NCBI GenBank assembly: GCA_013396915.1
Contig: VWZL01001285.1
Span: forward strand, 186,001-250,000
Direction of reading: 5' to 3'
DNA length: 64,000 bases
Source: Stercorarius parasiticus
Lineage: Eukaryota > Chordata > Aves > Charadriiformes > Stercorariidae
Shown here: piece after piece, positions 52,405 through 62,418 of the stretch
How positions within the stretch are numbered: position 1 is the stretch's first letter
How the letters are laid out: each line of letters starts with the position of its first letter
Program-made: the position numbers and the translations under genes
The notes under the pieces: generated by a model
Databases searched by the model: none
What the model was told of the DNA's origin: nothing
Seen by the model: only the letters and a program-made list of their open reading frames with translations

Positions 52405-52955
52405 GTAAGAGTGAAAAGCTTACAACCCCCTCACTGATGTTTTGTAGTCAAACCACGGAAGAGCACAAACATAGCATGTTGTTGTGTTAAATCAGACTTA
52501 ATTCCCTTGCCATAGTGTTACCTATTGCATGAACGGTTTTGGTTGAATAGGCAATATTGAATCACAGAACTTGTTCCTTGACATGCTTTGCTCTGGCTGA
52601 GCTCTTGTGTTACAACAAATCAACTGACATTTTTTAATTGTTGCATGCTCTCAATGAGGAATAACTGTCCTATATATTGTGTAGAAAAGTAATCCCCTGC
52701 TTTGTGGGTAAAACCAGAATAGATGGGACTGTGGGGCAAAAGAAGGAAAAGCTGGAGGGATATCTGGTAGCAAACTGGTAGCAAACCCAGTAATCGCTAC
52801 CACCGGTGTTGTGTTAATCCGACATGCCTGTGACTAGGAAATTTGCCAGGCTTTTTAAATCAAGTCCATCTCCTTGATGGTATCTAGACTGTGTAACTCA
52901 AAATCGTTACACTGCTTATTTAGTTTCCTGACTGCGGTACATTATTGTCCTACAG
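52405..52955 (+). other. IQGAP2: IQGAP2 intron (phase 0)
   Basis: 551 bases of noncoding sequence. It includes a short direct repeat TGGTAGCAAAC in two copies near 52766-52787. Acceptor TTATTGTCCTACAG. Confidence 0.85.
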
Positions 52956-53116
52956 AACTACCTGGCACATGATGAACTGTCTATTGCAGTAGAAATGTTG
53001 TCAGCTGTTGTGTTGCTAAACCAGGCCTTGGAAAATAAGGACATCCTAATGATAAAGAATCATCTCAGTAACCCATGCATTGGCTTCAATAATCTGGAAG
53101 AGGAAAGCTTTCAACG
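52956..53116 (+). CDS. IQGAP2: IQGAP2 exon: NYLAH repeat
   Basis: 161 nt: 53 codons plus two bases, encoding NYLAHDELSIAVEMLSAVVL, LNQALENKDI and CIGFNNLEEESFQ. It matches the human IQGAP2 NYLAHEEL..AVEMLSAVALLNQALES segment. Phase 0 in and phase 2 out. The final CG joins T from 55446 to give Arg, followed by Tyr-Ala, as in human. Acceptor TTGTCCTACAG, donor CAACG|GTAAAG. Confidence 0.96.
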
Positions 53117-55445
53117 GTAAAGGTTCATTTGTCTTGTCTGGATGAGACTTGGCAACTTCTGCTAAAGGATAAGTAGGCATTTTATTAGGTGGGCTGTCCT
53201 GTGTTGTGGCTATGAAGTTGAAAGTGTTGGAAGATAAACATCTGTGTTACAAGTTAATAAGGGATAATGTGACAGTTCCTGAACTAGTTGTGTATCTAAG
53301 TATAAGCAATCACACAGCCTCAGATGTTTGAGGGCAGAGGATGTGTGAGGTGCAGGGAAAATATCCTCGGAAAGCAAACATTAAGATCTGACAAGAATTT
53401 TTGCAGACACTAAAGCACGAACCAACTGTAGCTGAAAACTGTTAATCAGTAACCTCTCTGCAACACTGAAAGAAGAACTTTGGAATGAGGTATTGTTTAA
53501 TGCCTTACGGTCCAGGAGGCCCCTTAAACCACGGCTGACCCCTTTTTAGCTTGAGAATTGCAAAGGACTGAAGAATATAGCACAGCCCTGCTTGCTAAAA
53601 AGCTGAGTACAACGCTGTGGCACATGTGCATGTCCAACACTGAATTATAGCCTTCACTCAGCTGCGAGCTGCTTGCGCAGCCACGTGCCTGACTTGTAGC
53701 AGCACATCGCTGTGACCTCTGCGCTTTTCTGTGTACCTGCAAAAAATATCAGGCAACACTACGATTTGAGAGAGACCTGACTCCCCAGCATGGTGGGGGA
53801 GACCATGGGGGCATGGGCCGGTTCTTGCCTCTGAATCGTGGTTGGTGAAAACCTTCATGTGCTGCTGGAAGGCATTACTAGGCAAAAGGGACAGCAGCGG
53901 ATGAAGATCTTCACCAGGCTGCCAGGGGACACGAATTTGAGAGCGACCCTTGCTATAGGTGTCTCAAAGCTGGAAGAAGAGTGGTCAGGTAGGAATAAGA
54001 GGCCAGTGTTTTGGTTAGAGGGAGCAGAATGCCATAAAGTGGCCACTTGGCCTCTGCTAATGTGAGGCAGTGTTGTGGTCAAGAGAAGCAATGTTATAAA
54101 TACACAGAAATGGGCCCCAAAATGTCCAAGCGCAGTATTTTTGACAGGTGTTACTATGACTTGATCTCTAGGTTAAGCTGCCAGTCAATACAAACGAAAC
54201 ACTGGGAATTAGTTGAAGTAGAGAATAAAACAAAATTTCATTATGCCGTTATGTAAATTTGTGGTGCTACCCATATGTTGAATATTGCAGGAAGCTTTGA
54301 TTGCACAATACCAGAAGCAATACAGTAGAGCTAGAAAAAGTTCACTGAGGGAGATGGTGTTCAATGGCTTTCTACCAGAAGAGATGACCTTGTTAAGAAT
54401 GTGTTTTTTAGAAGATAGAATTTAGGGGAAATATGACACAGGTCTGCAAAAGTGTGTGTGCTGTGGGGAAGGAATTTGCTAGCTTTTCTTATAACTTTAG
54501 TTTTTATTTTCTTATGAGAATTGGAGCAAGAAAAGATTGGACACTAGAAAATATCAAGGTTAAAATTTATGTGAGGAACTGCCATCTCACAAAACAGTTA
54601 AATAGGTGGGATTCATTCCTCAAGAATATAAGATTTCAAATTAAAGTAGATTTGTGCATAGAGCCCAGCATTGTTTGCAACTATTAGTGATATGCAGCCT
54701 TCAGCTCAGGAAGCCCTTAAATGCAGGCTGCTGGATGCTGGACAGGCAAATCAGAGCAGGAAATGATGATTCTCTCCAACATTTTTTTTCTGGCGACCAT
54801 TCATTTCTCAGGCTTCTGCTGGAAATAGAAGACAGCTGTTTGATCTGACATATTGTGGCAGTTGTATGCTTGATTCAGGAATATGAAAATTATTTAACTT
54901 ATGTATACATGAGTTTACACTACTGTGAAGGTTTCCAACTTATCTTGATCTGTCATCCTTCTAAGAAGAGTTGACACAAGCTACACAGCCTGTGCTTATG
55001 GGACATTGAGTTGTGGGGAGAGGAGCATCATCTGCCCATGGGCCAACATCCTCTGCATGGAGGTAGCAGGAGGTGCTGCTATCTGGTGCTAGGGCAGAAT
55101 TTCTGGTCTTTGAATTAGTGTAGCAAGAAGCTGACCATGGTTTCTCCCAAATTCTCTGTAGTGCCATACAGAAAAGTGTATGTACTGCTATAAGCCCAAG
55201 TCGCCAAGAAAAGTGCTCTGAATTAGTGTACAAGGTCATTCTTTTCAGATCCTGAAATGCATGCATAGAAGCAGCAAGGCAGCTTGCATGTCTCTCTAAT
55301 TTTTGGCAAGACATAAGTTTGTCTGAGGTTCATTAACTGAAAAAAAATACTAGGCACTAAATGATGGATGATACATCTGACTAATTCTTTGTGGCAGTTT
55401 ATCTTGTATACGAAATACACTTATGTATTTTATATCTTCTTATAG
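53117..55445 (+). other. IQGAP2: IQGAP2 intron (phase 2), 2.3 kb
   Basis: Noncoding. A somewhat GC-richer patch lies at 53640-54060 with short overlapping open frames on both strands that resemble no family. No repeat was recognised. Acceptor ATATCTTCTTATAG. Confidence 0.8.
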
Positions 55446-55570
55446 TTATGCTGATACACTATTGTCTATTAAGTCAGAGGCTTCATCTCAAGGCCAAGAT
55501 TATTTAAGCTGGAATGATATCCAGAACTGCATTGACATGGTTAATATGCAAATTCAAGAAGAAAATGAAA
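55446..55570 (+). CDS. IQGAP2: IQGAP2 exon: LSWNDIQNCIDMVN segment
   Basis: 125 nt: one base finishing an Arg codon, 41 codons, and one base of the next Arg. It encodes YADTLLSIKSEASSQGQD then YLSWNDIQNCIDMVNMQIQ. The SWN(E/D)IQ.C(I/V)D.VN motif is highly conserved between IQGAP1 and IQGAP2. Phase 2 in and phase 1 out, donor GAAA|GTAAGT. Confidence 0.96.
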
Positions 55571-57701
55571 GTAAGTAATTCTTCCTCTACATCGCCCACA
55601 GACATGGTAGTCTAGTCCTTAGTAGATAAATTTCTGCGCTGAATGGCCTTGTACAGACACTCTTCAAGAGAGAAGAGCGTTAAATAATTTCAAACACCTG
55701 TTGGTCTTTAAATATCCTTGAAGTATTCCTGGTTATGTTTTCACTGGCTGAAAGATACCACAGGGTGCCTGCTTTCTGCAGTGTTACAAATGCCACAGGT
55801 CTGCCCATTTGGCAGTGCCTTTCCATATTTGTACTGGATGGTCTTGCTTTGGGGATTTTGCAGAAATTGTAAGCAGAACATATTGTGGGATAGGGGACAA
55901 AATGACCGGTAGTGTCCTGTGGAAAAGTGTTGGGGTTTTTTTTTGATGTTAAATGATTTCTGAGCCCCTGTTTTTCACAAGGGAGTTGGTAAGTAGTTAT
56001 GCAGTGCAGTTGTCTGTCCAGCTCTCCTTTTAGGGAACTTGATTTCCTATCTGAGAGTAGCTTCTTATGCCCAATTTTTCTAATGTAAATGGATTGCCCT
56101 AAAAGGGTGATGTTGTATTAAATGTGGTAGCTGGTCATTTGGGCTTCAAAAATGCTAAAGAATGGAGGTTTTCCACTGGATATAGAAGTATGACTTTTAT
56201 TATTTTTATTACTTTTTTTTTTTACTAAAATGAGAGGCTATCAAGTTGTGCCTTATTTGCTGGAGCCAGGGAAGGAGAGGGCAGCTTTCAGACTGCTTGC
56301 CATTTGGGAAGCAGTCTGGAGTGTAGTTTGAGAGCCTTTGTGTAAGGTGCAGGCTGTTTCCAGGGTGGCACTGATGCATGGTGCGTCTGCCTTTCCCATA
56401 CTGCCATCAGTGTCATCTTGCGTGCGGCTGTTTTATACTGGTTAGAGAAAGTTTGTTACAGAAATACTAAAACTGACTGGATTATTGCTCCCTAAATCTA
56501 GCCAAGTGGCTGCCATGGACCCTTGTGGCTTGCTGGCAAAGTGTGCCCTCAGGCAGGGTGGGATGCTAAGCAGCTCATTTGACTGACATCATCACCTTTT
56601 TGTCTGAATCTCTCCAGTCACTGGGAGTTGAAACAGGCCTTAAGAAAGGTGGCCTAACATTAGGAGTGTCAGTCTTTAGTACTGAAATAGCTGCACTTGG
56701 TTTCAATGGCACAGACCTCTGCCCAGGAATGGTTATTTGGAACAGAGAGGAGAGGATGAAGGGTGGCCCCTCTTTCCATAAGTAAGCCTCTATGTCTGCG
56801 CGGTTCCTCTTTGGTAGCACCCCAGGAAAAAATGCTCGTTCCCAAAGCCTTATGAGGGTATGGATCTGTGACTCTGCCAGCTGGGCTGTGGTGGGTATGG
56901 GAGAGACTTGGTGAGAGAGGATTTGCTGCCAGCAGGGATGCCATCCCTCACAGGTGATGGAGAAGCCCTTCTAGGGTGGCTTTAGGTAGAAAGTACCCCA
57001 AGTGGTGCATTTCACCACTGTTTGAGGCTAGAAAGAAATTGATTTTTAAAATGTTGAGACCAATCTGAAGAAAATGAGTTGCAGGTTTTATTAGATACGC
57101 TAGGCCATGTTACTTGCTGACTGAAGTCCTGAGTGCCACTGGTCTGAACAATCAAGTAATTTTTCTTAAGGTCACCATTATCAGATTGGTTTATTTAAGG
57201 TGAAATTTAAAGAAATGAGGTTAAATTACTATGTAATGCTGTTTCTGGGAGGTCAGTATGTAACTATTTGTCCAAATCGAGTGTTCAAGTACTATGGTCT
57301 GAAATCACCTGAAAATATGTCTTTCAGAACTGTGAGCCAATATGAAGGTGAACATATTTAGATGTAACGCCCGAACTTTCCATAAGCTTCATGTAGATAC
57401 ACCTGCCCTGAAAGTAGGGAAGTCTGTTTTCCCTTTTTCAGCAATGACAAATTTGATTTTTATGAACAGGTAGACTCCTGTTCATAAATCAATAACTGTG
57501 GCAGAAAGGAAAACTCTATAACTTAGTAGCTTCACATGAATATTTGAGCAAAAATAATTTTAAATCAGCTCCTGTTGCTGCCTCTGCTTCTTGTTACTTG
57601 ATTTTTCTGTTCTTCGTGTTACTGCTTTGTTTGTACCTCATATAGGATAGGTTACATGTTTCTTTGATAACTACGTCTTTAATAACTTTTCTGTTTCATA
57701 G
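55571..57701 (+). other. IQGAP2: IQGAP2 intron (phase 1), 2.1 kb
   Basis: Noncoding. A T-rich stretch lies at about 56210-56223. Short open frames near 56575-56944 look random. Acceptor TTTTCTGTTTCATAG. Confidence 0.8.
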
Positions 57702-57865
57702 GAATCATTGCAATTGGCCACATTAATGAAGCAATTGACCAAGGAAATCCTGAGAAAACTCTAGAAACCCTACTGTTGCCTACAGCCAAGCTGCAAGATG
57801 TGAGACCAGTAAATGCAAGGCATTATCAGGATGTTCTGCACCACGCCAAAGCACAGAAATGCAAG
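57702..57865 (+). CDS. IQGAP2: IQGAP2 exon: INEAIDQGNPEKTLETLLLP repeat, 164 nt
   Basis: Two leading bases plus 54 codons: IIAIGHINEAIDQGNPEKT, LETLLLPTAKLQDV and ARHYQDVLHHAKAQKCK. It is the counterpart of the human IQGAP2 segment with GYINEAIDEGNP and HYQDVLYHAK. Phase 1 in and phase 0 out. The donor AAG|GTTAGA departs from consensus at +3 and +4 (T, A) and may be weak. This is the last IQGAP2 exon in the window; the next expected exon (LWLDEIQ segment) was not found before 64000, consistent with a long intron that hosts F2RL2. Confidence 0.95.
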
Positions 57866-60800
57866 GTTAGACCTTTGACTGTTGCTGTTTGTTAGAACCT
57901 AAATGCCAATTCTTTTCACTTACACATGTCCCTATCCTGTTCCCCCAATGTTTGGATTAGCTGTGCCAATGGGGTTGTAAATAAGCCAATGGCAACAAAC
58001 TGCCACTAATAATTTTTCCACTACAACTTATCCTGACTGGCAAAAGGGATTAATGCTCAGCATATTAATAATAAGCCATATTCTGCATGTGTGTCACTAA
58101 TGACTTGATGTAACCTTGCTTATTTTTAATTCTACTAGGTTGCTGCAGCTATTACAAAATGTGGGCGGCAGCAGCCCTGACATAGTGATGAATTTCTGCA
58201 AGGATCTAGTTACGAGTCTGTGTCAGGCAGGCAGTTACAATACAGGCAGGAACTGAGGTTTTTGCCAGAAAGGAGTCATAGTCATGCTGAAGGAGTCACG
58301 GTGCTCCTTTAGCAAACCTCTGGGAAGTACTTTGAGGTGTCTCAGTCACTGAAGTCTGGTGTATTATAACAGTGGATTTTTGTACGTATTTCTGTTCTGA
58401 CTTTATCATGCAATGACATACTGGCCGTCTTGTATGTGCCTTCAGTTTAAATCTGTCTCAGCAGGATATTGCTATCCACTTCCCCAAAAGTGGTGCTGTG
58501 GTTACCATCACAGCTCAGGTAAGCGTAAATGAAGATGAGCCTAACAGCTTGCAGGTTGTGACTGAACTCAGGATTAGCTAAAGCTACTAGCACAGCACTT
58601 AAAATGTCCACTGTTTGGAAAAAATGCTTAAAATTCACATAATGTGTTCCTAAAGCAATATGGTCAGCTGGAGAAAGTCCCTGAACTTTGGCTTGTAGAA
58701 ACATCTTCCAGCTAGCTACCTTTCCACCTCACCTGTGGTACCTGCTGTGAAACAGTGTGTTTCCACAATCCACTGTCAGAGCCTTCAAAAGGCGTTTGTA
58801 CATCTGGATGTCTTGCTTGGTAAAAGGACTTGTTTCACAGGAGCCCTGGATCCTGAAAAGCATCCTCCCTCGCCGTGTGTGTTGGGGGGGTTTAGTGCAT
58901 GCTGTGACTATTTTACCTGTTCTGGAAGGGACAGGCTTGTTATCTGCATGCAGAGAGTGTCTGTGCAGGTGGTGGTCACACAGTGCTGGCCCAGGACATG
59001 ACAGACACTATGTGCACGTGTACTAAGCCAGGCTGTCCCCAAGGCAGAGACTGACATCTCACAGGTGCCCACGTGCCTGCAGAGAGCAGCCCTGTCCTGG
59101 CTCATTCCTTCTGGATGCCACCATGATCCCCAGGCACAAACCTAGTGCCTAGTCCTGTCCCTGTGTGAATGCACTGATAGGAAACAAATGGGTGTCTCCA
59201 AGTTTTGGAACAAAGATTGTGCAATCTCTTTGAAATCTTCTTGTTCAAGAACTTGTGATGTTCCTAGTGACTTCCGCTGGCCTTTCTCTCCTGAGGTGTT
59301 TTGTTTATGCAGTCCTCTGACAACAACTTATAACATCTCCCTCTGTAAACAGGAGCGTTGTTCCTGTTTAGGAAGAGAGCAAGACACTGTACTATATGTG
59401 CTCCCAAAAGAAATTCTCAGATGCATTAATCTGACTTACTCTATCTGGTCAATCGCACAGACATCACCATTCTTTAGTAAGGATATGATTTAGATTGAAA
59501 TTTCCTTTAAAAAAAATCCAAACTGAATTGAAAAGATAGTGCCATGTCTAAAGTCTGTCTATTCCCTACTCTTTTTGAGCCCTGTTTATAAAGCAGATCT
59601 GCCTGTAATTGCACTTAGCATATTTTAGGAGTGAGGCGTAGTAAAAGGAAGTATTTGATTTACAAGGATCAGATAGGTCTGCCTGTGAACTTCCTGTGCT
59701 CCCCAGCGTCTCGAAAAACATATGGGTCAAACCTGCTCGCTTGTTCTAACCAGCCTGCCGTCACATCCCTGTAGCTGTGGCGGCTTTGGGGAAGTAGTCT
59801 GCACCCGAATCTCCCAGTACCTGTTACAGGTCTTAATCTCAGATCACACCTACTAGTTGCTTGCTTGAAATTGAAAATGCAAACTTGGAATTTATTTATT
59901 CCGGTAATCTTAAACCACAGCTTCTAACAATTCTCAAGGCTATTTCAAACCAAGTGTGTTCAACTCCCAGTGAAGAGAAACCCTGTGTTCAGGGAGTGCT
60001 TGTGCATACCTGAAAGGTTAAACAGATGTGCCAAACTCTGAAATTGTTCCTGTGTTATTTTATTTTTTGAGTGATAGGCACACAGGCTTTACAGTTGGGT
60101 TCATGATTTTTATATTTACAATAGCTGTATAACATCTGGATTACTTTAAAGTTATCTTTAAAATCTGTTCTTGTGCATGTTGAGGGAATGGTATGATCAA
60201 AACTAACTTAAATTCCTTGAAGACATTTTCCAGTGCAAATGATTTTATTTAAGTAAAGTTTTTTACAATACTATTATCAAACTGATGTAATACATGTTTT
60301 TTCTCATTGCTGTCTTACATGCTGCAGTTACAAATACAAGCGTCAACCACTGAGCTCATTTGGTAGCAACTTATACTCAGTACATATGTAGCTTTTGAGT
60401 TTCTGTAAACATAAAAGCTGACCCTTTGCTTTATTAACATGGACAATCCATCATAACTAGCTTCAGTATTTGTAACACTGTAGGTATTTCCTGTAATGAT
60501 GTGGAAATAGAGAACACTACAAAATAGCTTCCCTGTTTTGCTTACCAAGCAAGAATAATACATGCCTGGATTCACACTGATAAGGGTTAGCTCCCAGCAA
60601 TCCTCATGGGCTAGAGGAGTGCAGGCGCTGACAAAGTGGAAGAACAAGTCTCTAGTGCAAAGCTGGTTAAGCAGCCTCACAGGAGATGCTGCCTTGGAAG
60701 CATCAGGCTCCGTGTCTCCAGCTGTAGATTTACTGCTCCTTGAATCTACAGGGACTCAGGCTCTTTGTTCCCAACATCCAGGGCAGTATTTGCTCTTGTC

Positions 60801-61330
60801 TATATGACAGGGAGCTTCTGCAAAGCTCGACAGCTCCTGGGCATGTAGAAAGTGCTTTTACTTGATCCCCATTTCCACTTGACCAAAAACTTGTTTTCAC
60901 ATCACTGTTCCTGCAGTGACTGTGGGCTGCGAGCTAATATGAAGTATTTGGAAATCATGAATGGGCCTAAAAGTGCTGTTCTGATATTGTTTCCTCTTCT
61001 GGTGTTCAGAGGCTGTAGTGACTGATATTTTGGTTTCTTCTCCATGGCCATGAAAGTGATCTCAGAAGGAAATGGAGGTGCAGAGCCACTTCCCTGAATC
61101 AGGTACACCAGATGTTGCAATACGCATGATAAAATTATAGAGCTGGAGAAGTGTATTTCTGAAGACGTTCCCTGTGTGGTGTGTGGAAGAAAGTAAATTT
61201 TACTGAGATTGTGGGGTTTTTTTAACACTTTTTAATTTTTTAAGTTTAATTGTTGCACCTGAGTTTTGTTGCTGCCTGGATTAATACTATATAAAACCAT
61301 GAATCAAATAATATAAATACGGAACTAAAT
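57866..61330. other. IQGAP2 intron, also region 3' of the F2RL2 coding sequence
   Basis: No coding exon is supported on the + strand. The - strand part next to 61331 must include the F2RL2 3' untranslated region, whose end is unknown. Several minus-strand AATAAA hexamers occur (+ strand TTTATT at 60430-60435, 60244-60249 and 60059-60064, and near 59891). An acceptor-like TTCTACTAG at 58130-58138 is discussed in the findings. No repeats were recognised. Confidence 0.7.
60244..60249 (-). terminator. F2RL2: Candidate polyadenylation signal of F2RL2
   Basis: AATAAA on the minus strand about 1.1 kb after the F2RL2 stop codon, in an AT-rich context. It is only one of several hexamers: another is at 60430-60435 and one more at 60059-60064. 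No transcript evidence is available here, so the choice is a guess. Confidence 0.3.
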
Positions 61331-62418
61331 TCATTTCTCCCTGGATATTTTAACCATTGTTAGATAAATATTGGATTGGCTTCTAATTTTCGACATCAGA
61401 AAATAAAGAAAAGGATCAAGACAACTGTTTAAGCTACTAAGGCATAAAGCAATTAGATAAAAAGAATACAACCCATCAGTGTTGTAATAGTAATAGTTGA
61501 TGTGATGGATAATAAGGATAATATTGCTTGGCACAAAGCAAATAGCAAAGATAGTAAGAATCAAAAGACTGACTTTAACATACCAGAACCATTCATGAGT
61601 CTTGAGTGTTCGTATAATTGAGACATAGCAGAAAACAATAGTTGCAAGAGGTATCAAAAACCCAAAGACAGCTAAAGAGACATAGTAGTAGAACTGGAAG
61701 GAAGATATCGTTTCACAGGCGTTATGCACATCATGGCAGGTATAAATGTCCAGCTGTTTTATGTAATAGCTTTGCTGCATTATGCAAAGCGGGAGCATGT
61801 ACAAGAAGACGATGGTCCACACGGTAGCGCAGACCGCGATGGCATAGGCACGTTTCGGCAGGCTCTTGTAGGTGAAAGGGTGAACAATGGCCACGTAGCG
61901 GCTGACACTGATGCACATGAGCAGCAAAATGGAGCAATACATGTTGCCATAAAATACTGCAGTGGTAGTTCGGCACATCATTTCCCCAAAAATCCAGTTG
62001 TTCCCGTTTATGTGGTATGCTATTTTGAAGGGCAGCATGATGCAGAAGAGCAGATCTGAAACTGCCAAGTTTGTGTAGAGGATAGCAGTGCACACAGACC
62101 GGATCCTGAAGAGCAGCATCCACAAAATGATGGCATTAGATGGTACACCCAATAAAACAGCACTGAGGTAGACGGCAGGTATTAGCTTGGTGCTCAGAGA
62201 ACTGGTCAGGTACTTCAGCGTGGTGTTGTTCACTTCTGTTAAAGTGGAGTCATTCGACTTTTTGGAAGAGCATTTGTGTTCTCTGATGTGGATGGTCGTT
62301 GTCTCCCCTTCAATAGCATAAGGGGGGATGTAATCATAATCTCTTGCTGAAATTCCACGGAAAGTCTTGATAAGAGACACGGTTTTAATTGCAGATCCAT
62401 TCAGTGAAAATTCTGAAG
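61331..62418 (-). CDS. F2RL2: F2RL2 (protease-activated receptor 3), main coding exon
   Basis: Class A GPCR of the thrombin-receptor family at the plasma membrane. Thrombin cuts the extracellular N-terminus to unmask a tethered ligand. The frame opens at acceptor TTTTTTTAG (exon start 62418, two bases finishing a codon), includes 12 codons before the GTG at 62380, and stops with TGA at 61333-61331, about 361 residues. Numbered from that GTG codon: cleavage site LIK|TFRG at 5-6; an acidic aromatic stretch DYDYIPPY at 14-21, likely the thrombin exosite-binding segment; N-glycosylation sequons at 43, 51 and 52; seven membrane segments near 67-91, 100-121, 136-161, 179-200, 230-256, 267-292 and 303-328. 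Cys136 and Cys215 probably form the usual disulfide. The PAR signature CHDVHN (215-220) and DPFLYF (322-327) are present, SRY replaces DRY, and the tail is short, as in PAR3. The signal-peptide exon is missing from the window. Confidence 0.96.

Noticed and set aside
53640..54060. GC-richer intronic patch with overlapping short open frames, considered as an embedded gene or pseudogene
   Set aside because: No motif, poly-A tail or flanking duplication was seen, and the frames are short on both strands.
61731..62123. Open frames overlapping F2RL2 in other frames and on the other strand (also 61724-62059 plus)
   Set aside because: Shadows of the receptor coding sequence; the receptor frame is the conserved one.
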